From: Streptomyces rimosus subsp. rimosus
Lineage (GTDB): Bacteria; Actinomycetota; Actinomycetes; Streptomycetales; Streptomycetaceae
Assembly: GCF_000720725.1 (NCBI RefSeq)
Contig: NZ_JOCQ01000016.1
Coordinates: 51,139 to 115,138, forward strand
Direction: 5' to 3'
Length of the DNA stretch: 64,000 bases
This document shows positions 24,643 to 32,989 of this stretch, piece by piece. The translations under genes and the position numbers were made by a program. How positions within the stretch are numbered: position 1 is the first letter of the stretch; the number at the start of each line of letters is the position of its first letter. The notes beneath the pieces are model-generated. The model was not told where the DNA came from. It worked only from the letters and a program-made list of their open reading frames with translations, and did no database searches.

Positions 24643-24872
24643 GTTGAACCCACCTCCTTTGGACTCAGCGGCCACGGTCGTTCCGTGGCAGGAGGGTCAT
24701 GATGCGTTCCGCACCCGGCCGGGCCAGGAGACCTGGGCAGACATGGGCGCAGACTGTACAGAGTACCCGCCGCCGGGCCTCCGGTTGAAATCCGGAGGCT
24801 GATCCCCCCAATCTGGAACACAACGGGTGTGAGCGGCGTTACAGTTCGCCGCCCTGTCATCGGAGGTGTCGC

Positions 24873-25190
24873 ATGGCACAGGCAGTCCGGCCGCAGCATG
24901 GCCTCCTCTCTCTTCTGAACAGCGACGGCAAGACCCATCCGGTCGAGAACACCTTGGTCGCCGTGACGCTGGTCTTCGGCTTGGTCGCCTTCTTCACCGC
25001 CCACTTTCACCACCTTCACCTGCTGAGTTCCTGGACGGGGCTCATCGGCATCGGCACCGGGGCGTGGGGTCAGTTCATCTCCGCGACGACCGGCGAGCGC
25101 TTCCTGCTGATCATCGGGCTCGGTGCCGCGGCGGTCGGCTTCTTCCTCGGTATGGCTCACGGCGGCCTCTTCGGCGGGCTTCTCGGCTAG
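24873..25190 (+). CDS. Small conserved membrane protein
   Basis: A 105-residue protein with three hydrophobic segments (ENTLVAVTLVFGLVAFFTAHF, LIGIGTGAWGQFI, FLLIIGLGAAAVGFFLGMAHG) and a short polar N-terminus. A His-rich loop HFHHLHLL lies between the first two. I do not recognise a functional family; small proteins at this position next to rpsF are conserved in Streptomyces. ATG 24873 follows GGAGGTG. It is 128 bases upstream of the femX-like gene, same strand. Confidence 0.75.
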   Translation: MAQAVRPQHGLLSLLNSDGKTHPVENTLVAVTLVFGLVAFFTAHFHHLHLLSSWTGLIGIGTGAWGQFISATTGERFLLIIGLGAAAVGFFLGMAHGGLFGGLLG

Positions 25191-25318
25191 CCGGGCCCGG
25201 GTGGGCGCCGGGGCTCCACCCCCCTTCGCCCAAACGGGGCGCTCCCCTGTCGCAGTAGGCTTCGGCGCGAGAGCCGGAGCCCCGACCCTGGGGACAAACC
25301 TGCCGAGGAGCGCCCCGC

Positions 25319-26437
25319 ATGAGCCTGACCCTGAGGACCATCAGCCGAGAGCAGCATCTGGCGTACATCCAGAGCCTGCCTTCGGCCAGCCACATGCAGG
25401 TCCCGGCATGGGCCGATGTGAAGTCCGAATGGCGCTCGGAGAACCTGGGCTGGTTCGACAAGACCGGTCAGCTGGTCGGCGCGGGCCTGGTCCTCTACCG
25501 TCAGCTGCCCAAGATCAAGCGGTACCTCGCGTATCTGCCCGAGGGCCCGGTGATCAACTGGTTCTCCCCGAATCTGGAGGACTGGCTGAAGCCGATGCTG
25601 GCGCATCTGAAGCAGCAGGGCGCCTTCTCGGTGAAGATGGGCCCGCCGGTGATCATTCGGCGCTGGGATGCCGCCGCGATCAAGTCCGGGATCCAGGACC
25701 CGGACGTCAAGCGGCTGCGCGACATCGAGGCCACCCACATCGAGCCGCGCGCCTTCGAGGTGTCCGACAAGCTGCGCCGGATGGGCTGGCAGCAGGGCGA
25801 GGACGGCGGGGCCGGCTTCGGTGACGTACAGCCCCGTTACGTCTTCCAGGTGCCGCTGGCGAACCGCTCGCTGGAGGACGTCCACAAGGCCTTCAACCAG
25901 CTGTGGCGCCGCAACATCAAGAAGGCCGAGAAGGCCGGCGTCGAGGTCGTCCAGGGGCGCTACGAGGACCTGCCCGAGTGGCAGCGGCTGTACGAGATCA
26001 CCGCGGAGCGCGACCGCTTCCGCCCGCGGCCGCTCGGCTACTTCCAGCGCATGTGGTCGGCCCTCAACACCGAGGACCCCAACCGCATGCGGCTGTACTT
26101 CGCACGGCACAACGGTGTGAACCTCTCCGCCGCGACGATGCTGGTCGTCGGCGGCCACGTCTGGTACTCCTACGGTGCCTCGGACAACATCGGCCGTGAG
26201 GTCCGCCCCTCGAACGCCATGCAGTGGCGGATGCTGCGCGACGCCTACGCGCTGGGCGCCACCGTCTACGACCTGCGCGGCATCAGCGACTCGCTCGACG
26301 AGAACGACCACCTCTTCGGCCTCATCCAGTTCAAGGTGGGCACGGGCGGGCAGGCAGCCGAGTACCTCGGCGAGTGGGACTTCCCGCTCAACAAGCTCCT
26401 GCACAAGGCGCTCGACATCTACATGTCCCGCCGCTGA
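25319..26437 (+). CDS. femX: FemAB-family peptidoglycan bridge aminoacyltransferase (FemX-like)
   Basis: A 372-residue FemABX protein made of two GNAT-like halves. It has SHMQVPAWADVKSEW near the start, LAYLPEGPVINW, the linker RRNIKKAEKAGVEV, and the closing LRGISDSLDENDHLFGLIQFKVG with the family GxxQFK-type motif. These enzymes add the first amino acid (glycine in Streptomyces-type walls) from aminoacyl-tRNA to the lipid II stem lysine/DAP at the inner membrane face. ATG 25319 is favoured by GAGGAGCG upstream. It is followed 59 bases later by the alanine-racemase-like gene, so the two probably form a cell-wall operon. Confidence 0.9.
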   Translation: MSLTLRTISREQHLAYIQSLPSASHMQVPAWADVKSEWRSENLGWFDKTGQLVGAGLVLYRQLPKIKRYLAYLPEGPVINWFSPNLEDWLKPMLAHLKQQGAFSVKMGPPVIIRRWDAAAIKSGIQDPDVKRLRDIEATHIEPRAFEVSDKLRRMGWQQGEDGGAGFGDVQPRYVFQVPLANRSLEDVHKAFNQLWRRNIKKAEKAGVEVVQGRYEDLPEWQRLYEITAERDRFRPRPLGYFQRMWSALNTEDPNRMRLYFARHNGVNLSAATMLVVGGHVWYSYGASDNIGREVRPSNAMQWRMLRDAYALGATVYDLRGISDSLDENDHLFGLIQFKVGTGGQAAEYLGEWDFPLNKLLHKALDIYMSRR

Positions 26438-26496
26438 CCTCTCCACCTCTCTGTTTCGACCGCAACGCAGCTACGAGAAAGGTTCCGGGCCCGGCC

Positions 26497-27528
26497 ATGG
26501 CGCTCACCCTCTACGTCGACACCGCGCGCTGGCGGGCACACCAGCAGAACGTCCAGCAGCAGTTCCCAGGGCTCGTCCCGGTCTGCAAAGGCAACGGCTA
26601 CGGCTTCGGGCACGAACGTCTCGCCGAGGAGGCGGCCCTCCTCGGCACCGACATCCTCGCCGTCGGGACGACCTACGAGGCGGCCCGCATGAAGGACTTC
26701 TTCAGCGGCGACCTGCTCGTGCTGACACCGTTCCGGCACGGTGAGGAGCCGGTTCCGCTGCCGGACCGTGCCATCCGGTCGGTCTCCTCGGTCGAGGGCG
26801 TGGGCGGCCTGGTGGGCGCCCGGGTCGTCATCGAGGTCATGAGCAGCATGAAGCGCCACGGCGTCCTGCCGGAGGACCTGCCGAAGCTGGCCGCAGCCAT
26901 AGAGGACGTACGGCTGGAGGGCTTCGCCATCCACCTGCCGCTGGACCGTACCGACGGCTCCGACGCGGTGGAGGAGGTCATCGGGTGGATGGACCGGCTG
27001 CGGGCCAACCGCCTGCCGCTGCACACCATGTTCGTCAGCCACCTCAAGGCCGATGAGCTGACCCGTCTCCAGCAGCAGTTCCCGCAGACACGGTTCCGCG
27101 CGCGGATCGGCACGCGCCTGTGGCTCGGTGACCACGAGGCGACCGAGTACCGCGGCTCGGTCCTGGACGTCACCCGGGTCGGCAAGGGCGACCGCTTCGG
27201 CTACCGCCAGCAGAAGGCCGCCTCGGACGGCTACCTGGTCGTGGTGGCAGGCGGTACGTCGCAGGGTGTGGGCCTGGAGTCGCCCAAGGCGCTGCACGGT
27301 GTGATGCCCCGCGCCAAGGGCGTGGCCCGCGCGGGCCTGGCGACCGTCAACCGCAACCTCTCGCCGTACGTGTGGGCGGGCAAGCAGCGGTGGTTCGCCG
27401 AGCCCCCGCACATGCAGGTCTCCATCCTCTTCGTGCCGGGGGACGCCCCCGAGCCGCAGGTGGGCGAGGAGCTGGTGGCGCATCTGCGGCACACCACGAC
27501 GCAGTACGACCGCCTCGTGGACCGCTGA
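26497..27528 (+). CDS. Alanine racemase N-terminal (PLP barrel) domain protein
   Basis: A 343-residue protein beginning ALTLYVDTARWRAHQQNV, followed by the PLP-lysine motif VPVCKGNGYGFGHERLAEEA of alanine racemases and TVGTTYEAARM-type barrel strands. Alanine racemases are ~380 residues with a C-terminal beta domain carrying the catalytic Tyr. Here that part is short and the Tyr is not obvious, so the reaction may differ. ATG 26497 was chosen; the frame is open further upstream within femX. Its place after femX suggests a cell-wall role. A hairpin at 27549-27589 ends the unit. Confidence 0.8.
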   Translation: MALTLYVDTARWRAHQQNVQQQFPGLVPVCKGNGYGFGHERLAEEAALLGTDILAVGTTYEAARMKDFFSGDLLVLTPFRHGEEPVPLPDRAIRSVSSVEGVGGLVGARVVIEVMSSMKRHGVLPEDLPKLAAAIEDVRLEGFAIHLPLDRTDGSDAVEEVIGWMDRLRANRLPLHTMFVSHLKADELTRLQQQFPQTRFRARIGTRLWLGDHEATEYRGSVLDVTRVGKGDRFGYRQQKAASDGYLVVVAGGTSQGVGLESPKALHGVMPRAKGVARAGLATVNRNLSPYVWAGKQRWFAEPPHMQVSILFVPGDAPEPQVGEELVAHLRHTTTQYDRLVDR

Positions 27529-27548
27529 GCCGCCCTCCACGAAGACAT

Positions 27549-27589
27549 CGGGCCCGGTATCGCAGACCTGCTCTGCGGCACCGGGCCCG
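27549..27589 (+). terminator. Terminator hairpin after the racemase-like gene
   Basis: CGGGCCCGGT (27549-27558) pairs with ACCGGGCCCG (27580-27589), with a second inner stem CGCAG/CTGCG (27561-27565, 27573-27577). It also lies just beyond the 3' end of the convergent glycosyltransferase gene. Confidence 0.75.
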
Positions 27590-27603
27590 TTCGGTTCGTG
27601 TGG

Positions 27604-29097
27604 CTACCGGTGGACGGAGTCGCCGGCCACACCCCAGCGCACCTGCGCTGCCCCCTCGAACTGCACCGCGTGCCGTGACAGCTGATGCGCGCGGCCCAGC
27701 ACGAAGACATCGGGTGCGTGATCCAGCACCCCGCCCGACGGGTCGTCCTCGCCGTCCCTGCGTACCACGTCCCGCTCGGGCAGCAGCACATCACGCACCA
27801 CCACCGCGCACAGATACAGCGTCCCCAACAGGTGGAGCACCAGCGCCAGTTGGTAGCCCTCCAGCGGAAGCCCCTGGTGTTTGTCGCCGTTGCCGGTGTA
27901 GGCGAGGTACATCCAGATGCCGAGGAAGTACATGACCTCGCACGTCTGCCAGATCAGGAAGTCGCGCCAGCGTGGCCGCGCCAGTGCGGCGAGCGGGATC
28001 AGCCACAGCACGTACTGCGGCGAGTAGACCTTGTTGGTGAGGATGAAGAGCGCGACGACCAGGAAGGCAAGCTGAGCGAACCGCGGCCGGCGCGGTGCGT
28101 AGAAGGTCAGCAGGGCCAGAGCGCCGCAGCCGAGGATCATGAGCAAGGTGGCGTAGGTGTTCGCGTCCTCCAGCGGATCACCGGTGCGCTGGGAGATGAG
28201 CAGCCAGATGGAGCCGAAGTCGATGGGCCGCTCCTGGCTGAAGCTGTAGAACTTCGCCCAGCCCTCTCTGATGTGGAAGCCGGACGCGTCATGCGTGATC
28301 ATCACCGGCACGTTGACCACCAGCCACGCGGCAGCGGCTCCGGTCACAGTCTTGCCGTAGGGGCGCCACTGTCCGGCCCGCCAGCACAGGATGAGCAGCG
28401 GCCCGAGCAGCAGCACCGGATACAGCTTCGCGGCAGTCGCCAGTCCGATGAACACGCCCGCCGCGAAGGTCCGGCTGCGCGACCACATGAGCATCCCGAC
28501 AGCGGTCAGGGCGACGGCCAGCAGGTCCCAGTTGATGGTCGCGGTGAGCGCGAGGGCAGGTGCGAGGGCGACCAGGAGGCCGTCCCACGGTCGGCGACGG
28601 TGGGTCCGGGCCACGCAGACGGCGAGAGTCGCCGCGCACGCCATCAGCATCCCCGCGTTGACCAGCCAGTAGATCTGCTCACGTTGCTGGATCGAGCCCC
28701 CGGACGGAGTCATCCAGGAGGCGACCTCCATGAACACGCCGGTCAACACCGGGTATTCGAGGTATTCCATGTCGCCGGGCAGTTTGTCGAAGTACGGGAT
28801 CAACCCGTCGGCGAAGCCACGCCCCGCGTACAGGTGCGGGATGTCGGAGTAGCAAGCGTGGGTGTACTGGCTGGTGGCGCCGAAGAACCAGCCGCTGCCG
28901 TAGCAGGGCAGTTTCTGCACCATGCCGAGCGCGAACATCCCGATGGCGACCAGCGCGACGATGCGTACCGGGTGCCACCAGCCCGTGCGGAAGAAGGCGC
29001 GCCGTCCGGCAGGACCGCCGATCAGCTCGCTGCCGGCAGCCGCCACCTCGTCCCGCCGCGTCGGCCGTACGGGGTCGTCCTGTCCCACGCTCGTCAT
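27604..29097 (-). CDS. GT87-like polytopic membrane glycosyltransferase
   Basis: A 497-residue membrane protein with about ten hydrophobic segments and large outward loops. The first segment (RIVALVAIGMFALGMVQKLPC) is followed by a loop with HACYSDIPHLYAGRGF, the acidic SDIP motif typical of polyprenyl-phosphate-mannose-dependent GT-C (DUF2029/GT87) enzymes. It probably transfers a sugar to a cell-envelope lipid or glycan on the outer face. ATG 29097 was chosen over 29157, which would run across the terminator arm. It is convergent with the racemase-like gene and lies after the ponA-type gene beyond a hairpin. Confidence 0.8.
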   Translation of the reverse strand: MTSVGQDDPVRPTRRDEVAAAGSELIGGPAGRRAFFRTGWWHPVRIVALVAIGMFALGMVQKLPCYGSGWFFGATSQYTHACYSDIPHLYAGRGFADGLIPYFDKLPGDMEYLEYPVLTGVFMEVASWMTPSGGSIQQREQIYWLVNAGMLMACAATLAVCVARTHRRRPWDGLLVALAPALALTATINWDLLAVALTAVGMLMWSRSRTFAAGVFIGLATAAKLYPVLLLGPLLILCWRAGQWRPYGKTVTGAAAAWLVVNVPVMITHDASGFHIREGWAKFYSFSQERPIDFGSIWLLISQRTGDPLEDANTYATLLMILGCGALALLTFYAPRRPRFAQLAFLVVALFILTNKVYSPQYVLWLIPLAALARPRWRDFLIWQTCEVMYFLGIWMYLAYTGNGDKHQGLPLEGYQLALVLHLLGTLYLCAVVVRDVLLPERDVVRRDGEDDPSGGVLDHAPDVFVLGRAHQLSRHAVQFEGAAQVRWGVAGDSVHR

Positions 29098-29135
29098 GCG
29101 CCCATCCTGCCGTACGGTCCTGGGCCGAACGCGGA

Positions 29136-29172
29136 GAAGCCCCCGGCCCGGATTCACCGGGTCGGGGGCTTC
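29136..29172 (-). terminator. Terminator after the class A PBP gene
   Basis: A 16-bp stem with one mismatch: GAAGCCCCCGGCCCGG (29136-29151) and CCGGGTCGGGGGCTTC (29157-29172). It separates the leftward penicillin-binding-protein gene from the glycosyltransferase gene. Confidence 0.7.
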
Positions 29173-29181
29173 GCCTGTCGT

Positions 29182-29195
29182 GTTTCACGTGAAAC
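29182..29195. other. parS site 5
   Basis: Exact GTTTCACGTGAAAC, 10 bases beyond the 3' end of the PBP gene and adjacent to its terminator. Confidence 0.95.
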
Positions 29196-29204
29196 AGTCA
29201 GCGG

Positions 29205-31898
29205 TCACTCGCGTCGTCCGCCCGACGTGCCGCCGGCCGGGCGTCCGAAGATGCCACCGTCGTCACCGCCTCCGGGCCCTCCTGTGCTCGGATCGGGCGA
29301 CGTGGTCGTGCCACCGGTGTCCCCGCCACCCGGCCGGCCGCCGGTCTGGCCGCCGTCGGTCGTACCGCCGTTGTGTCGGCATGCGATGTCCCAGTCCGCG
29401 CAGGTCTGGGTCGGAGTGGGGCTAGCGGGCTCGCTGGGCTTCACCGTCTTGGAGGGGGTGGGCGTCGGGGAGCTCGGCGGGGGAGCGGACGGAGTGGGCT
29501 TCGGGGACGGGCTCATACCGTCTCCGTAGACCGTCTGGCCGATCGGTGCCGGGTCCGGGAAGCGTTCGAGCTTCTGGCCCTTCATGGCCTGCGCCATGAA
29601 GTCCGCCCAGATGCGGGCCGGGAACGACGCACCGTGGACCTTCTTCTCGCCACCGACGCCGTACATCTTCAAGAACTCCTGCTGCTTGGCCTGGTCGTCC
29701 ACCCGCCACATGCCGATCGTGGTGGCCAGCTGCTTCGTGTAACCGGCGAACCACGCCGACTTGTTGTCGTCGGTGGTACCGGTCTTGCCGGCCGCCTCGC
29801 GGCCGTCGGGCAGCTTCGCGGCCGTACCGGTGCCCTTCTCCACCACGGTCTTCAGGACGTCCGTGACGTTGTCCGCAACCGCCGCGCTGAAGCCCGTCTT
29901 GGGCTTATCGGTGTGCTCGTACTCGGTCTTGCCGTCCTTCTCGATGCTTTCGACCGAATACGGGTCGCTCTGCTGGCCACTGGCGGCGAAGGTGGCATAC
30001 GCGCCGGCCAGCCGGATCGCGCTCGGCGCCGAGGTGCCCAGTGAGAAGGTCGGGGTGGTCTTCGCCATGCTCTGGTCGTCGCGCAGCCCCGCGTCGATGG
30101 CCGCTTCCTTCACCTTGTCACGGCCCACGTCCATGCCGAGCTGGATGAACGGTGTGTTCACCGAGAACTGCATGGCGGTGCGCAGCGTGATCTTTCCGCG
30201 GTCCTCGTTGCCGTCGTTCGCCTGGTGCCACTCCTTGCCGTCCTTGTCGTGCCAGACGGTCCCGTCGTAGTTGAGCAGCTTCAGCTTGTTGTCACCGTTG
30301 TAGATGCTGTTCGGTGAGACCCGCGTGCGCCGTTCGGGATTGTGCGGGTCCCGTACGCCGTCGGTCATCGCCGCTGCCAGGACGAACGGCTTGAAGGTCG
30401 AACCGACCTGCACACCGGTGTAGTCGGCGTTGTTCGTATAGTGCTGGGTCGCGTCCTTGCCGCCGTAGATGGCGACGATCTTTCCGGTCTTCGGTTCAAC
30501 CGATGCGCCGCCGAACTGGATGTACTTGTCCACCTCGCGCTGGTCCGGCTTGATGTGTTCCTTGGTGACCTTGTCCACGGATTCAGCGAGCTCGTTGACC
30601 TTCTTCTCGTCGAAGGTCGTGTGGATCTCGTAGCCGCCCAGCTTCAGCTGGGCGTCCGTGATCTTGGTGTTCGCCGTGATGTAGTTGTTCGCGAGGTCGA
30701 CGAGGTAGCCCTTCTGTCCACGGAGGTCCATGGCCTTCTTGGGCTTCCTGGGCATCGGGAATTCCTTGATCTGGTCCCGCTCCTCCTTGGTCATCCGCTT
30801 GACCTCGACCTCACGGTCCAGCGTCCACTTCCAGCGGAACTCGGCGCGCTTGAGGTTCGCGCCCTTGGTCTCCGTCGTGATGTACGGGTCGTAGAGGTTG
30901 GGACCGTTGAGCAGCGCGGCCATGAAGGCGCTCTCGCTCGGCGTGAGCTTGTCGCAGTCCTTGCCGTAATACGCCCGGGACGCGGCCTGGATGCCGTACG
31001 CACCGCGCCCGTAATACGCGGTGTTGAGGTAGCCGGCCAGGATGTCGGTCTTCTTCTCCTGGATGCCCACCTTCACCGAGATGAACAGCTCGGTGAGCTT
31101 GCGCTTGAGGGTCTGCGACTGGTCGAGGTACGTGTTCTTCACGTACTGCTGGGTGATGGTCGAGCCACTCTGGGTCTCGCCGCCTCTGGCCATGTTGAAG
31201 ACCGCGCGTGCGATGCCCATCGGGTCGACGCCCGAATCCTCGTAGAACGAGGCATTCTCGGCAGAGATCACCGCGTTCTGCATGGTCTTGGGGATCGACT
31301 CAATCGGTACGATCTGGCGGTTGAGATCGCCACCGCCGGCGACGACCATCGGCTTGCCGTTGGACCAGTAGTAGACGTTCTTCTGCAGCTGCGACGCCTT
31401 CTGCACGTCCGGGATGTCCACGTAGGCGAGAGCGAGGCCGGCCGCGCCGACGAGCAGCGCCAAGAATCCGATGCAGGAGGTGAGGACCTGCTTCCACGAG
31501 GGCACAAAACGGCGCCAGCCGATCTTGCCGGACCGCGGGTAGTCGATGAACCGCTTCTTGCCGGGCTTGCCTGCTCCCCGGCCACGCCCGCTACCGCCTT
31601 CACCGCCACCGCCGCCGGTGCGCCGACCGCCACCACGTCCGCCATGGCCACTGCCTGAGGCCATCGCAGCCGTATCGGAAGCGCGCCGGCGACCGCCGCG
31701 TTGCGCGGCCCGCCGCGCCTCGGCTCTGCCACCGGCCGGCCGTTCCTGCCCGTACGCTCCGGAGTCGGGAGCCGGGCCGGGGGCGGGTGCGGAGCCACGG
31801 AAGGGCGCGGCACGGCGCCCCGATTGTTGTGCGGCTCGTCGGGCCGCTGCACGTCCGCCGCCCTGTGGCTGGGGCGGTTTGCGACGGTGCTCGCTCAT
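29205..31898 (-). CDS. Class A penicillin-binding protein (transglycosylase/transpeptidase)
   Basis: An 897-residue bifunctional peptidoglycan synthase. It has an Arg/Gly/Pro-rich cytoplasmic N-terminus of ~125 residues and one TM segment (VLTSCIGFLALLVGAAGLALAYV). The GT51 glycosyltransferase has ISAENASFYEDSGVDP and GGSTITQQ-type SGSTITQQYVKN motifs. The transpeptidase has SxxK in GSTFKPFV, SxN in FSVNTPF, and KTG in AGKTGTTDDNKSAWF. A Pro/Ser/Thr/Gly tail of ~110 residues lies outside. It polymerises and cross-links wall glycan. ATG 31898 follows GAGGAG. It is divergent from the padR-ino1 unit. Confidence 0.95.
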   Translation of the reverse strand: MSEHRRKPPQPQGGGRAAARRAAQQSGRRAAPFRGSAPAPGPAPDSGAYGQERPAGGRAEARRAAQRGGRRRASDTAAMASGSGHGGRGGGRRTGGGGGEGGSGRGRGAGKPGKKRFIDYPRSGKIGWRRFVPSWKQVLTSCIGFLALLVGAAGLALAYVDIPDVQKASQLQKNVYYWSNGKPMVVAGGGDLNRQIVPIESIPKTMQNAVISAENASFYEDSGVDPMGIARAVFNMARGGETQSGSTITQQYVKNTYLDQSQTLKRKLTELFISVKVGIQEKKTDILAGYLNTAYYGRGAYGIQAASRAYYGKDCDKLTPSESAFMAALLNGPNLYDPYITTETKGANLKRAEFRWKWTLDREVEVKRMTKEERDQIKEFPMPRKPKKAMDLRGQKGYLVDLANNYITANTKITDAQLKLGGYEIHTTFDEKKVNELAESVDKVTKEHIKPDQREVDKYIQFGGASVEPKTGKIVAIYGGKDATQHYTNNADYTGVQVGSTFKPFVLAAAMTDGVRDPHNPERRTRVSPNSIYNGDNKLKLLNYDGTVWHDKDGKEWHQANDGNEDRGKITLRTAMQFSVNTPFIQLGMDVGRDKVKEAAIDAGLRDDQSMAKTTPTFSLGTSAPSAIRLAGAYATFAASGQQSDPYSVESIEKDGKTEYEHTDKPKTGFSAAVADNVTDVLKTVVEKGTGTAAKLPDGREAAGKTGTTDDNKSAWFAGYTKQLATTIGMWRVDDQAKQQEFLKMYGVGGEKKVHGASFPARIWADFMAQAMKGQKLERFPDPAPIGQTVYGDGMSPSPKPTPSAPPPSSPTPTPSKTVKPSEPASPTPTQTCADWDIACRHNGGTTDGGQTGGRPGGGDTGGTTTSPDPSTGGPGGGDDGGIFGRPAGGTSGGRRE

Positions 31899-32263
31899 GG
31901 AACGAATACTCCTCGGGCAGGCGCGCGATCTATCTCGTCGCCTGAAGGCGGCAGTTGGCTTCAGGTCCCCCCGACGTACGGCACCCATATGGCTCATGGG
32001 GTCGCACTACACCGAGGACGGGGACGTCCCCTGTCGTCCCTCGGTTCCCGGCAGTCTGCATGCCGCACAGACTACGCACGGCCAAAACCTGCTCACTGTT
32101 GAAATTCACTCCAAAACCGTCAGCTTGGGTGGAACGAAACGGTGATGTGACGCCGCTCACCGTCCCCCCTCTTGTCCCTTCCGTGGGCTCGACCTATCGT
32201 CTGGATGTATCGAATCGATACATCAGCTCGGCATAAAGAACGCACGAGGACAAGGAGGCGGGC
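31899..32263. other. Divergent control region between PBP gene and padR
   Basis: 365 bases with no gene. It contains a 12-bp palindrome GGGGACGTCCCC (32020-32031) on the PBP side and the long PadR palindrome (32204-32224) on the other. Base composition dips around 32090-32230 (AAATTCACTCCAAAACC), as expected for promoters. Confidence 0.6.
32204..32224. promoter_or_regulatory. Candidate PadR operator: 21-bp perfect palindrome
   Basis: The core TGTATCGAATCGATACA extends to 21 bases with a single central A (32214) and no mismatch. It lies 40 bases upstream of the PadR-type regulator's ATG. PadR proteins bind such ATGTAT/ATACAT dyads, so autoregulation, and control of ino1 by read-through, is inferred. 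Confidence 0.75.
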
Positions 32264-32941
32264 ATGAGCAGGCGGTCCGGCATCCTTGAGTTCGCCGTCC
32301 TCGGGCTGCTCCGCGAGTCCCCCATGCACGGCTATGAGCTGCGCAAACGGCTCAACACGTCGCTGGGGGTCTTCCGTGCGTTCAGCTACGGCACCCTCTA
32401 CCCCTGTCTGAAGGCGCTGGTCGCGAACGGCTGGCTGACCGAGGAGACGGGCAGTGAACCGGAGACCGCGCCCGCGTCCCTCACGGGCCGCCGGGCGAAG
32501 ATCGTCTACCGGCTGACGCCGGAGGGGAAGAGCCACTTCGAGGAGCTGCTCGCCCACTCGGGCCCGGACGCGTGGGAGGACGAACACTTCGGCGTCCGCT
32601 TCGCCTTCTTCGGGCAGACCTCGCGCGACGTACGGATGCGGGTGCTGGAAGGCCGCCGCAGCCGCCTGGAGGAGCGCCTGGAGAAAATGCGCACCTCCCT
32701 GGCACGTTCGCGCGAGCGGCTGGACGACTACACCCTCGAACTGCAGCGGCACGGCATGGAGTCCGTGGAGCGCGAGGTCCGGTGGCTCAACGAGCTGATC
32801 GAGAGCGAACGCGCCGGGCGCGATCAACGCGCCGCGGACCCCGCTGAGCGGAACCAGAAGGACACGTCAGGAGATACGGGCGGCCTGCCCCGGCGTCGGG
32901 GTGGTTCCCGGCCGGATCCGTCCGATGACACCACCACCTGA
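32264..32941 (+). CDS. PadR-family transcriptional regulator
   Basis: A 225-residue PadR regulator: winged HTH ILEFAVLGLLRESPMHGYELRKRLN...FSYGTLYPCLKALVANGWL, wing KIVYRLTPEGKSHF, then a long coiled-coil dimerisation domain (LEGRRSRLEERLEKMRTSLARSRERLDD) and a polar disordered tail. The ribosome site AAGGAGGCGGG fixes ATG 32264. It lies 48 bases upstream of the inositol-phosphate synthase gene, same strand, and downstream of a perfect 21-bp palindrome. It probably senses a metabolite linked to inositol or envelope stress; the ligand is unknown. Confidence 0.92.
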   Translation: MSRRSGILEFAVLGLLRESPMHGYELRKRLNTSLGVFRAFSYGTLYPCLKALVANGWLTEETGSEPETAPASLTGRRAKIVYRLTPEGKSHFEELLAHSGPDAWEDEHFGVRFAFFGQTSRDVRMRVLEGRRSRLEERLEKMRTSLARSRERLDDYTLELQRHGMESVEREVRWLNELIESERAGRDQRAADPAERNQKDTSGDTGGLPRRRGGSRPDPSDDTTT

Positions 32942-32989
32942 GGCTCCGCAGTCCGCGGGGCCTTGTCGAGAACACAGGGAGCAACCGGA

